From assembly GCF_035621475.1 (NCBI RefSeq), contig NZ_CP141799.1, forward strand, positions 5,258,501 through 5,322,500: a stretch of 64,000 nucleotides of DNA, given 5' to 3'. The position numbers and the translations under genes were made by a program. The DNA comes from Pseudomonas paeninsulae (GTDB taxonomy: Bacteria > Pseudomonadota > Gammaproteobacteria > Pseudomonadales > Pseudomonadaceae). The notes under the pieces were generated by a model. That model was not told the origin of the DNA. It ran no database searches and was given only the letters and a program-made list of their open reading frames with translations. Each line of letters opens with the position of its first letter. Within the stretch, counting starts at the first letter, position 1. Of the stretch, positions 27,619 through 35,591 are shown one piece after another.

Positions 27619-28608
27619 TTATTGAATGTTCAGGCCGAGCTTTTTCAGCCGGGCGAGGAAGTCCTGACGCACGCTGGCGAATGCGGCGCCGCCGGCGCTG
27701 ATCTCGGCCAGCGGTGTCTGCGCCTCAATGGCACGGGCCAGCCAGTACTCGACCCAGGCTTCGATCTGCAGGCGATTGCTCTCGCTCTCGGCGGCCACGG
27801 TCTTGACCATGGCATCGACCCAGCGGCTGCTCTCGGCGAACCACTGGCGCATGAACTCGGTGAGCAGGCCGACATCGCCGGCGCCTTCGGCGCTCAGGGT
27901 TTCGTCGAACTGCTGGTAGATCAGCGGGAACAGCAGGCCATCGCTGACCAGGTTCTGCGCCAGACTCAGCTCGAACCAGTCCTTGATCACGAAGCTGTCC
28001 TCGACGTAGCGGCGCAAGCCTTGCCAGAGCGGGTCGTCGAGCCATAGCTGCTTGCCCTGCTCGAGGGCCGCGGTACCGCCACCGTCGAGCAACAGGCCGA
28101 TACGCGACAGGTATTGGGCGATGCCCAGACGATCCATGGCGTGGTAGATGTGCATCTGGGTCACGGTGGAGGCGACGGCGTCGGCAGCGATGCCGCTATT
28201 GTTCATGTTGGCGCCCAGTTCGGCGTGACGCAGCGGCACCAGTGCCCGCAGGATGCGCGCCCGCTGCTCGTCGCTCAGGCGCGCCAACAGCTCGCGCTTC
28301 TCGCAGAAGGCGTACTCATGCTCGGTGGTTTCCTGCATGCGTGCGCGGGTCTGCACATAGGTGCCGTAGTAGTACTGCCGCGGATCGCTGACCGCATACC
28401 AGTCGCGCATCACCAGGCAGGTGCGACTCGGATCGTTGAGCAGCTTGTCCGGCTGCCACTGCGGGCGGTAATGGAAATTGATCTTGGACTCAAGATCGTA
28501 GCTGGCCTCCTGATAGCGGCTGGCCGGCTTGTCGCCGAAGCGCCTGCGGATATGGCTGAAGGTCTGGCGGATCGGCGCCACCGTATTCGTCTTGATTTCT
28601 ATGCTCAT
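27619..28608 (-). CDS. dmpL: phenol hydroxylase beta oxygenase subunit P1
   Basis: A 329-residue structural subunit of the oxygenase, related to the catalytic subunit but without its metal ligands. Conserved features include the N-terminal MSIEIKTNTVAPIRQTFSHI, HYRPQWQPD and a long helical body with AELGANMNNSGIAADAVAS. Length fits DmpL (331). It follows dmpK after 47 bases. Confidence 0.94.
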   Translation of the reverse strand: MSIEIKTNTVAPIRQTFSHIRRRFGDKPASRYQEASYDLESKINFHYRPQWQPDKLLNDPSRTCLVMRDWYAVSDPRQYYYGTYVQTRARMQETTEHEYAFCEKRELLARLSDEQRARILRALVPLRHAELGANMNNSGIAADAVASTVTQMHIYHAMDRLGIAQYLSRIGLLLDGGGTAALEQGKQLWLDDPLWQGLRRYVEDSFVIKDWFELSLAQNLVSDGLLFPLIYQQFDETLSAEGAGDVGLLTEFMRQWFAESSRWVDAMVKTVAAESESNRLQIEAWVEYWLARAIEAQTPLAEISAGGAAFASVRQDFLARLKKLGLNIQ

Positions 28609-28655
28609 CTCGACCGTACCTGTTGTTGTTGTGTGTGGCTGCCGTGGGCAAACCC

Positions 28656-28925
28656 TTAGTCGTGTTTACCCGGCATGCGGCTGCCGACTTCACCGAAGCG
28701 CCACTTGACCATGTCGTCGTCGACTGCCTGGGCCATCGCTTGGCTCATCACCACCACGTGGTTGTGCTGGCAGAACTGGGTGAACGCGGCTTGCGGCAGG
28801 ATCAGTTCGACAAACAGGTCCGGGTAACCGATGGCGAAGTCGAACTCGACGAAGCGGGCACCAGGCTCGCTGCGCACCCGGATGTAACGCGGCAGGTCTT
28901 CAAAGCGGGGCTCAAGCGTGTTCAT
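28656..28925 (-). CDS. dmpK: phenol hydroxylase assembly component P0
   Basis: An 89-residue protein of the DmpK family, which assists assembly of active hydroxylase, probably by iron insertion. It begins MNTLEPRFEDLPRYIRV and contains the conserved ARFVEFDFAIGYPDLFVELILP and QFCQHNHVVVM. The start at 28925 has AGGGAG upstream; the open frame continues into the promoter region and is ignored there. It is the first gene of the dmp operon, downstream of the sigma54 promoter. Confidence 0.92.
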   Translation of the reverse strand: MNTLEPRFEDLPRYIRVRSEPGARFVEFDFAIGYPDLFVELILPQAAFTQFCQHNHVVVMSQAMAQAVDDDMVKWRFGEVGSRMPGKHD

Positions 28926-28963
28926 GTTCGGGCCATCTCCCTTGGTGGCGGGTGCTAGGCCTA

Positions 28964-28981
28964 ACGCAACGGCTGTGCCAA
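28964..28981 (-). promoter_or_regulatory. sigma54 promoter of the dmp operon (Po-like)
   Basis: On the minus strand TTGGCACAGCCGTTGCGT fits the -24/-12 consensus TGGCAC-N5-TTGC exactly, with GG and GC ten bases apart. Transcription should begin near 28954, about 30 bases before the dmpK ATG. No comparably good sigma70 promoter is seen. Confidence 0.92.
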
Positions 28982-28998
28982 TGCTCAAAAAAAACTTA

Positions 28999-29011
28999 TA
29001 ACTCAATGATT
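28999..29011 (-). promoter_or_regulatory. IHF-like site in the dmpK promoter
   Basis: The minus strand reads AATCATTGAGTTA, one mismatch from WATCAANNNNTTR, inside a long AT-rich tract (about 28985-29040) between the sigma54 promoter and the activator sites. This is the expected place for DNA bending by IHF. Confidence 0.6.
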
Positions 29012-29088
29012 TATAAAGAAATATATAATTTAATGACGACAAAAGGCGCACCGCTCGGCGCGTGATGGTCAAGCCAATCGGGGGATTT

Positions 29089-29104
29089 TTGATGATTTGA
29101 TCAA
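29089..29104. promoter_or_regulatory. proximal DmpR upstream activating sequence
   Basis: TTGATGATTTGATCAA is a near-perfect dyad matching the TTGATCAATTGATCAA-type sites bound by XylR and DmpR. Its centre lies about 143 bases upstream of the predicted dmpK transcription start. Confidence 0.8.
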
Positions 29105-29119
29105 ACGCCACGGGCCGGC

Positions 29120-29135
29120 TTGAGCAAATGCTCAG
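29120..29135. promoter_or_regulatory. distal DmpR upstream activating sequence
   Basis: TTGAGCAAATGCTCAG is a second dyad of the same family, 31 bases (three helical turns) from the proximal site, as for paired XylR/DmpR sites. It also lies between the divergent dmpR gene and the operon. Confidence 0.8.
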
Positions 29136-29423
29136 CCGCCGGGAAGGGGCTGCGTCGGGACGGGGCGAGCAGCGTCAATTTCATCAATTGGTTGACTTCC
29201 AGACGCGCATGGATCTGGATATGGTGGCTGCCGAGTCGAGCCACGAGGCCCTGCCCCAGACCTCGGCCGCCAACCACCCCGGACCCTTCCATTGACGGAA
29301 AATGCAGGGAAAAGCAGGTTATTTGCAGACATCTTCAGCCGTTTTCAGAGGTCGAATGGACAGCCTGCTAACCGGCTCGAGGTGGTTCTCCCCTTAAAAA
29401 AACAATCATGGGGCCCTATTGCC

Positions 29424-31109
29424 ATGGCAATCAGGTACAAGCCACAACTGCAACACTCGGACTTTCAGGATCTGAGCAAACAGATCCGTTTTCAAAGCCT
29501 GGAAGGCAAGATCTGGTTCGGCGAACAGCGCATGTTGCTGCTGCAAGTCTCGGCCATGGCCAGCTTTCGTCGAGAACTGGTGGGCATTCTCGGTATCGAG
29601 CGGGCCAAGGGCTTCTTCCTGCGCCTGGGCTATCAGTCCGGCCTGCGCGATGCCGAACTGGCGCGCAAGCTGCGTCCGCATTGCAGCGAACAGGATATCT
29701 TCCTCGCCGGTCCACAACTGCACTCGCTCAAGGGCATGGTCAAGGCGGTCCCCACCGAAGTGGATATCGACATCCAGGCCGGGCGTTTCTATGTCGAGGT
29801 GGAGTGGATCGACTCCTTCGAAGTGGAGATCTGCCAGAGCGAGCTGGGGCCTATGGACGACCCGGTGTGCTGGACCCTGCTCGGCTATGCCTGCAGCTAC
29901 TCCTCCTCGTTCATGGGCCGCGAGGTGATCTTCAAGGAGGTCACCTGCCGCGGCTGCGGCGACGACAAATGCCGGATCGTCGGCAAGCCGGCCGAGGAAT
30001 GGGACGACACCAAGACGTTCAAGCAGTATTTCAAGAGCGACCCGATCATCGAGGAGCTGTACGAGTTGCAGTCGCAACTGGCCTCGCTGCGCACCAGCCT
30101 GCAACGCCAGGAGGGCCAGTACTACGGCATCGGCCAGTCCCTGGCCTACACCAAGGTCTGTCAGATGATCGACAAGGCCGCCCAGGGCAAGGTCTCGGTG
30201 CTGTTGCTCGGCGAAAGCGGCGTCGGCAAGGAGGTGATTGCGCGCAGCGTGCACCTGCGCAGCGCCCGCGCCGAGCAGCCGTTCGTCGCGGTCAACTGCG
30301 CCGCCATTCCACCGGATCTGATCGAGGCCGAGTTGTTCGGCGTGGAGAAGGGCGCCTTCACCGGCGCGCTGCAGTCGCGCATGGGCCGTTTCGAGCGGGC
30401 CAACCAGGGCACCATCTTTCTCGACGAAGTGATCGAACTGAGCCCGCGTGCCCAGGCCACCCTGCTGCGCGTGTTGCAGGAAGGCGAGCTGGAGCGGGTC
30501 GGCGACAACCGCACGCGCAAGGTCGACGTGCGAGTGATCGCCGCCACCAACGAAAGCCTCAGCGAGGCGGTCAAAACGGGCAAGTTCCGCGCCGACCTGT
30601 TCTACCGGCTCAACGTATTTCCGGTGAGTATCCCGCCCCTGCGCGAGCGCCTGGAGGATATTCCGCTGCTGGCGGAGCACTTTCTCCAGCGCTTACACAG
30701 CGAATACAACAAGAAGACCCTGGGCCTTTCCGACCTGGCCATGGAGGCCTGCATGCACTACCCCTGGCCAGGCAATATCCGCGAGTTGGAGAACGTCATC
30801 GAGCGCGGCATCATTCTCACCGAGAGCAACGAGAGCATCAGCCTCGAGGCCCTGTTCCCACAGTTACAGCTGGAAGAGTTGCTGGAAAGCCGGCTCTCCA
30901 ACGAAGGCACCTTGCTACAGCCGGCCGCCGAACAGAACTGGATCGAACAGGTCTTGGGTTCAGGCCTGAGCCTGGACGCCATCGAAGAGCAGTTGATGCG
31001 CGAAGCCATGCAGCGGGCAGGCAACAACGTCTCCGGCGCGGCGCGCATCCTCGGCTTGAGCCGCCCGGCCCTGGCCTACCGATTGAAGAAGGTCGGTATC
31101 GAGGCCTGA
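29424..31109 (+). CDS. dmpR: phenol-responsive sigma54 activator DmpR
   Basis: A 561-residue activator of the DmpR/XylR group. The N-terminal V4R effector domain (about 1-210) senses phenols directly and carries [15 protein letters not shown] and the metal-binding cysteine segment [10 protein letters not shown] short linker follows, then an AAA+ domain with [14 protein letters not shown] and GTIFLDE, and a C-terminal Fis-like helix-turn-helix ([23 protein letters not shown]). ATG at 29424 gives the conserved start [14 protein letters not shown]; the frame is open 44 codons upstream without similarity. It is divergent from dmpK, whose promoter has two binding sites. It overlaps the end of the next convergent gene by 34 bases. 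Confidence 0.95.
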   Translation: MAIRYKPQLQHSDFQDLSKQIRFQSLEGKIWFGEQRMLLLQVSAMASFRRELVGILGIERAKGFFLRLGYQSGLRDAELARKLRPHCSEQDIFLAGPQLHSLKGMVKAVPTEVDIDIQAGRFYVEVEWIDSFEVEICQSELGPMDDPVCWTLLGYACSYSSSFMGREVIFKEVTCRGCGDDKCRIVGKPAEEWDDTKTFKQYFKSDPIIEELYELQSQLASLRTSLQRQEGQYYGIGQSLAYTKVCQMIDKAAQGKVSVLLLGESGVGKEVIARSVHLRSARAEQPFVAVNCAAIPPDLIEAELFGVEKGAFTGALQSRMGRFERANQGTIFLDEVIELSPRAQATLLRVLQEGELERVGDNRTRKVDVRVIAATNESLSEAVKTGKFRADLFYRLNVFPVSIPPLRERLEDIPLLAEHFLQRLHSEYNKKTLGLSDLAMEACMHYPWPGNIRELENVIERGIILTESNESISLEALFPQLQLEELLESRLSNEGTLLQPAAEQNWIEQVLGSGLSLDAIEEQLMREAMQRAGNNVSGAARILGLSRPALAYRLKKVGIEA

Positions 31110-31612
31110 CAGGCTCGTAGCAGCTGCGGGTTAGCCCGCACCAGTAGCCTGGGCAACAGGCGCCAGACCAAGCCCAGCGCCACCAAGGGACGCGCCAGCA
31201 GACCGCGCACCTGGTCGCTGCGCGGGCAGCCATAGCGACACCAGGTGCAGAAGTGCTCGCAGTTGTTGGTCAGCAGCCGATAGCGGCTCTCGCCAAGCCG
31301 CGAGCGGGCCCTGGCCACCACCTGCCCGGCCGCGAAGCCGGGCAAGGGCCGGTACTCGATCCACACCGGCCGGTTCGCCGCGAACCGCTCGAGCGGCACC
31401 TCTTCCACCGGCCCGGCCTGCAGCGACTCGCACAACCCGGCGTAATGCACCACGCGTCCGCTGCCGACATAGATGCCGTGATGGCAATAGCCATGGCGCG
31501 GCGTGACCAGGTGTGCACCCAGCGGCGGCTCGACGTCTGCGTCGATATCCCAGAGCACCTGTCGTGCCCCGCGCATTGCGCTTGCCTGGAAAAACGGGAG
31601 GGTACTGCTCAT
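31076..31612 (-). CDS. LRAT-fold (lecithin retinol acyltransferase-like) NlpC/P60 superfamily protein
   Basis: A 178-residue protein with the permuted NlpC/P60 signature of LRAT proteins: [26 protein letters not shown] supplies the histidines and NNCEHFCTW supplies the catalytic cysteine (Cys118). A basic, hydrophobic C-terminal stretch ([20 protein letters not shown]) could anchor it to membrane. Such proteins are acyltransferases or thioesterases on lipids, and bacterial substrates are mostly unknown. The start is uncertain: ATG 31612 is used, while 31576 or 31648 are alternatives. Its 3' end overlaps dmpR tail to tail. It diverges from the downstream transport operon. Confidence 0.75.
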   Translation of the reverse strand: MSSTLPFFQASAMRGARQVLWDIDADVEPPLGAHLVTPRHGYCHHGIYVGSGRVVHYAGLCESLQAGPVEEVPLERFAANRPVWIEYRPLPGFAAGQVVARARSRLGESRYRLLTNNCEHFCTWCRYGCPRSDQVRGLLARPLVALGLVWRLLPRLLVRANPQLLRACQASIPTFFNR

Positions 31613-31839
31613 GGCCGGCTCCAACCTGCGAAGCCCTTGGCTGGCCAAGGGCTTCAGCTGCGTTGCCAGGCTTGATGCATCAACCGCGCCAGCGGCTGCA
31701 TGTCGCCGAGCTAGACAGGCTGCGGCTGGCAGGCCCTGCCCGATGCCGAGGCGCCACCGTGCAAATACTCAAAAAACGCCCAACGAACGGGCACCTTCTG
31801 GCTCGGCCAATGGCAGACAGGCAGGTGCCTCGAGACGGT

Positions 31840-31855
31840 TTCACCAAATGGAGAA
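31840..31855. promoter_or_regulatory. weak second DmpR-like site of the transport operon
   Basis: TTCACCAAATGGAGAA matches the distal dmp site at 10 of 16 positions and lies 29 bases upstream of the better site. This spacing resembles paired sites at the dmp promoter. Weak on its own. Confidence 0.3.
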
Positions 31856-31868
31856 AGACCCGGACGAT

Positions 31869-31884
31869 TTGATTATTTGCTCAA
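31869..31884. promoter_or_regulatory. DmpR-like upstream activating sequence of the transport operon
   Basis: TTGATTATTTGCTCAA agrees at 14 of 16 positions with the proximal dmp site at 29089. Its centre is about 133 bases upstream of the predicted start of the sigma54 promoter at 31984, the normal distance for this activator family. Confidence 0.7.
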
Positions 31885-31952
31885 CGGCAGCTCTCCCTCC
31901 ACGGCGCGAATGGCTTGCTTAAAAGTTCTTTGTAATCGTATAAATAGATATA

Positions 31953-31965
31953 TTTCAATAACTTA
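31953..31965 (+). promoter_or_regulatory. IHF-like site before the transport operon promoter
   Basis: TTTCAATAACTTA differs at one position from WATCAANNNNTTR and lies in an AT-rich tract between the activator site and the sigma54 promoter. Confidence 0.55.
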
Positions 31966-31983
31966 CAAAATATTAAAGGAGAC

Positions 31984-31999
31984 TGGCACAGGCGTTGCT
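31984..31999 (+). promoter_or_regulatory. sigma54 promoter of the lipoprotein-RND-DUF1302-DUF1329 operon
   Basis: TGGCACAGGCGTTGCT matches the -24/-12 consensus exactly and differs from the dmp promoter core at one spacer base and in the last base. Transcription would begin near 32009, about 40 bases before the lipoprotein ATG. Confidence 0.88.
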
Positions 32000-32050
32000 C
32001 TAGGGTTACCAACCGCTGCAAGACAACAACAATCCAAGTGGTGATCCGTA

Positions 32051-33067
32051 ATGAGCTTCACTCTAAAGCCGCGTAACGGCCTGCCCTGCGCTATTGCCAC
32101 CTCACGCCTACCTCGCTCCACGCTCGCCCTGATTCTGCTGCCCATGCTGCTGGCCGGTTGCGAGGCCGAACTGAACCTAGTGGCAGTCACCGAGCAAACC
32201 AGTCACGCCAGCCTGCGCACCGATCAGTACCAGGCGTTGGCCAGCAACTCAGCCGTCAGCGTGCTGGTCGGCAACGATGGCGTGGTCTTGGTCAGCCAGG
32301 ACCTGGGCCTGAACTGGCAGCGCCAGCAGTTACCGGGGCAACCCGGGCTGATCGATGTGGATGCCTGCCCGGACGGCAGCTTCATCGCCCTGAGCTTCGA
32401 CAACCAGCTATGGCACAGCGCCGATCAGGGGCTGAATTGGAATGCCCATGCGCTACCGACCGAGGAGCAGATGCTCACCGCAACCTGCGCACCCGGCGGT
32501 GCCTGGTGGACGGCAGGTGGTCTGACCACTCTGCTCGGTAGCCAGGATCAGGGCGCCAGCTGGGACACAACCAGCCTGGACGAAGACGCCATGCTCACCA
32601 CTCTGCAGTTTCTCGATGCCGAGCAGGCGGTAGTCACTGGTGAGTTCGGCCTGGTCTTCAACAGCACGGACGCCGGCCAGAGCTGGCAGGCCAGCGGCAA
32701 TCTGCCGGACGAGTTCTACCCGCACGCCAGTCGCTTCGTCAGCCTCGATGAGGGATGGGTGGGCGGCCTCAACGGCTTCATCTACCACACCGTCGACGGC
32801 GGGCAAAGCTGGCAGCGCCAGGACACCCCCTCCGCCGCGCCGATCTTCAACTTCAGCGCCAACCGCGACGGCCTGTTCGCCATCGGCGACCACAGCAGCG
32901 TGCTGCGCCTGAGCGGTGAGCGCTGGCAGGCATTGCCGACGCCGAACGCGCCGGCTTACCTGCGCGCCGCCAGCAGCAGCGACGACCATCGCCTGACCGT
33001 GGCTGGCGGCCGCGGCCTGTTGCTCAATCTCGATACCCGTCCGGCCCTGGCCGCCCAGGCTCAGTGA
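32051..33067 (+). CDS. YCF48-like beta-propeller lipoprotein
   Basis: A 338-residue predicted lipoprotein. The signal peptide ends in LPMLLAGC, with the lipidated cysteine at residue 37. The remainder consists of repeated blade motifs (DLGLNWQRQ, DQGLNWNAH, DQGASWDTT, DAGQSWQAS, DGGQSWQRQ) of the YCF48/photosystem-stability-factor beta-propeller type. Such lipoproteins recur beside MMPL-type RND genes and may act as an envelope partner. First gene of an apparent four-gene operon driven by a sigma54 promoter. No enzymatic motif is seen. Confidence 0.82.
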   Translation: MSFTLKPRNGLPCAIATSRLPRSTLALILLPMLLAGCEAELNLVAVTEQTSHASLRTDQYQALASNSAVSVLVGNDGVVLVSQDLGLNWQRQQLPGQPGLIDVDACPDGSFIALSFDNQLWHSADQGLNWNAHALPTEEQMLTATCAPGGAWWTAGGLTTLLGSQDQGASWDTTSLDEDAMLTTLQFLDAEQAVVTGEFGLVFNSTDAGQSWQASGNLPDEFYPHASRFVSLDEGWVGGLNGFIYHTVDGGQSWQRQDTPSAAPIFNFSANRDGLFAIGDHSSVLRLSGERWQALPTPNAPAYLRAASSSDDHRLTVAGGRGLLLNLDTRPALAAQAQ

Positions 33068-33077
33068 GGCTTTGACC

Positions 33078-35552
33078 ATGTCCATGCATCGGTTCACCCA
33101 TTTTTTCTACCTGGCCAAACTCTGGCTGTTTCGTCACCCGCGCCGGGTGCTGGCGCTGATCGGCGCGCTGACCCTGTTCTTAGCCCTGCAGATCCCGGCG
33201 CTCAAGGTCTATACCGATTTCGCCGACCTGCTGCCGCAGCAACACCCCTATATCCAGTTGCACAACAGCATCAAGGACACCTTCGGCGGCGCCAACGTAC
33301 TGGTGATCGGCGTCGAGTTCACCGACGGTGACCTGTTCAGCAACGCCAACCTGGCCACCCTCGACCGCGTCACCCAGGCGGTGGATAACCTGCCGGGAGT
33401 CAACCACAACCTGGTCAGCAGCCTGACCCACCGCAACTCGCGCAAGATCTGGCTGACCGAAGTCGGCAGCATCAACTCCGAGCCCTACTACCAGCCCGAA
33501 TTCGGCCAGCTCGACGCGCCACAACTGGCCGCGATGAGGGCCGACGTGGTGGCCAACCCGCGGGTCTACGGGCCGCTGGTATCGCCGGACCTCAAGGTGG
33601 CGCTGGTCAAGGCACAGCTGATCGAGGGCCAGCTCGACTACGAACAGACCTTCGCCCAGCTGCAGGCCCTGCGCCAGGCGGAAGTACGCGACGGCGTCAG
33701 GCTGTACGCCACCGGCCAGCCGGTGCTGGTCGGCTGGGCCTACACCTACATGGAGCAGATCCTGCAGATCTTCGTGTTCACCGTATTGGCCATGCTGGCC
33801 CTGCTGGTGTTCCATTTCCGCAAGGCCTACGGCGTGCTGATCCCGCTCGGCGGGGTGCTGATTTCGACCATCTGGGGCCTGGGCATCATCAGCCTGCTGG
33901 GCTACAACCTCGATCCGCTGGGCCTGGTGATTCCCTTCCTGATCGCCGCACGGGCCATGAGCCACGGCGTGCAGTTGGTGGAGCGCTACTACGCCGAAGT
34001 GCGCGAGCGCGGCAACGGTCAACTGGCCGCGCGCGCCACTTTCGATAGCCTGTTCCGCCCCGGCACCCTGGGCATCGCCTCGGACGCCATCGGCCTGGCG
34101 CTGATCGCCATCGGCTCGATCGCGCTGAACACCAAGCTGGGCATCTACGCCTCGCTGTGGGCGACCACGGTGATCTTCTCGGTGCTGATCGGCGTGCCGC
34201 TGCTGCTGTCGATCCTGCCGCAGCCGAAGAATCCCGAGATCAAGGAAACCTTCCTGCGCCACATCGGCGCCACCTGCGCCGCCACCGTGTCGCGCCCCGG
34301 TGCCGCGCGCAAGCTGCTGGGGCTGGCCGCGCTGGCGATTCTCGCCGGGCTGTGGGCCTCATCGCAGGTGCGTATCGGCGACTCCGAACCCGGCTCGCCA
34401 ATCCTCTATCCCGAGCACGACTACAACCTGTCGTCCAAGCAGATCAACGACCGCTTCCCCGGTTCCGAGGAGCTGTACATCATTGCCGAGCACGCCGAGA
34501 ACGGCGGGATCAAGCGGCCCGAAGTGCTGCACGCCCTGCAATCGCTGCAGGCGCACATGCTCAGCGACCCAGCGGTGGGTGGCAGCAAGGGTTTGCCGGA
34601 CCTGGTCAAGCAGGTCAATCGGCTGATGCACAACGACGACCCGCGCTGGTTCCAGATCCCCCATGACGCCGATTACGTCGGCGGGCTGATGTTCACCTAC
34701 ATGGCCTCCAGCCCGATCCCCGGCGCCCTGGACGAGTTCAACGACACCGACGACCGCATCGCCAACCTGGTGTTCTATTACAAGGATCGCCAAGGCGAGA
34801 CCATCCGCCGCGCCATGTTCATGGCCAAACAGTGGATCGCCGAGCACGGCGAGGATGTACCGGGCCTGACCATCCGCCTGGCCGGCGGCACCCTCGGGGT
34901 CGCCGCGGCGATGAACGAATCGGCGTTCGAGACCAACCTGCTGGTGCTGCCACTGGTATTCCTGCTGATCTTCATCTTCGTCATGCTGTTCTACACCAGC
35001 TGGCATGCCGGCCTGATGATGCTGATGGCGATGCTCTTCGCCACCGTGTTGACCTACGCCTACATGGGCCTGGCCGGGATGAGTATCGACATCAATACGG
35101 TGCCGGTGATCGCCGTGGGCATCGGTGTCGGCATCGACTACTCGATCTACATGATGGACCGCATCCGCGAGGAGATGGTCAAGAGCGGCAACCTGTCCGC
35201 GGCGGTGCACCGCGCCATCGCCACCACCGGCATGGCGATCAGCTTCACCGCGCTGACCCTGATGGCCGGCATCGTCATGTGGGTGCTGCTCTCCGACCTG
35301 CGCTTCCAGGCCGACGCCGCCAAGTTGCTGTGCGTGATGATCGTGATCAACGGTATCGCCGCCATGTTGCTGGCTCCGGCCTGGGTGCTGGTGTTCAAGC
35401 CGCGCTTCATCACCGATGCCTATGCCGATGCAGACGGTGTGATCCACGCCGACCAGGACACCGAGCCGAGCCCCCCAGTTGCCACCGATCCACTGCCGAA
35501 TGCTACGCAGTCGAGCAGCGGACTGCTGCCCGAGGCGCGCCAACCGGCCTGA
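33078..35552 (+). CDS. RND superfamily transporter of the MMPL/HpnN type
   Basis: An 824-residue inner-membrane protein with two copies of a six-helix unit, each preceded by a large periplasmic loop. The first helix is near residues 20-40, helices 2-6 around 220-370, and the second set from about 400 and 610-780. Conserved sequences include GLVIPFLIAARAMSHGVQLVERYYAE and VGIGVGIDYSIYMMDRIREEM, with acidic residues in the helices for proton coupling. The family exports lipids or hydrophobic compounds. No membrane-fusion protein or TolC gene is nearby. ATG at 33078 has GAGG eight bases upstream. The substrate is unknown; phenolics or membrane lipids are plausible from regulation. Confidence 0.88.
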   Translation: MSMHRFTHFFYLAKLWLFRHPRRVLALIGALTLFLALQIPALKVYTDFADLLPQQHPYIQLHNSIKDTFGGANVLVIGVEFTDGDLFSNANLATLDRVTQAVDNLPGVNHNLVSSLTHRNSRKIWLTEVGSINSEPYYQPEFGQLDAPQLAAMRADVVANPRVYGPLVSPDLKVALVKAQLIEGQLDYEQTFAQLQALRQAEVRDGVRLYATGQPVLVGWAYTYMEQILQIFVFTVLAMLALLVFHFRKAYGVLIPLGGVLISTIWGLGIISLLGYNLDPLGLVIPFLIAARAMSHGVQLVERYYAEVRERGNGQLAARATFDSLFRPGTLGIASDAIGLALIAIGSIALNTKLGIYASLWATTVIFSVLIGVPLLLSILPQPKNPEIKETFLRHIGATCAATVSRPGAARKLLGLAALAILAGLWASSQVRIGDSEPGSPILYPEHDYNLSSKQINDRFPGSEELYIIAEHAENGGIKRPEVLHALQSLQAHMLSDPAVGGSKGLPDLVKQVNRLMHNDDPRWFQIPHDADYVGGLMFTYMASSPIPGALDEFNDTDDRIANLVFYYKDRQGETIRRAMFMAKQWIAEHGEDVPGLTIRLAGGTLGVAAAMNESAFETNLLVLPLVFLLIFIFVMLFYTSWHAGLMMLMAMLFATVLTYAYMGLAGMSIDINTVPVIAVGIGVGIDYSIYMMDRIREEMVKSGNLSAAVHRAIATTGMAISFTALTLMAGIVMWVLLSDLRFQADAAKLLCVMIVINGIAAMLLAPAWVLVFKPRFITDAYADADGVIHADQDTEPSPPVATDPLPNATQSSSGLLPEARQPA

Positions 35553-35591
35553 GCCGGCACGCACCAACAACCCACCGCAAGAGGTTCTGCC

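Noticed and set aside
29101..29292. A 63-codon minus-strand frame between dmpK and dmpR
   Set aside because: It overlaps the activator sites, has no family similarity or ribosome site, and fits an ordinary regulatory region.
31672..31683. TTGATGCATCAA palindrome upstream of the transport operon as a further DmpR site
   Set aside because: It is only 12 bases, is too far (about 330 bases) from the promoter, and lies near the LRAT gene start; chance is likely.
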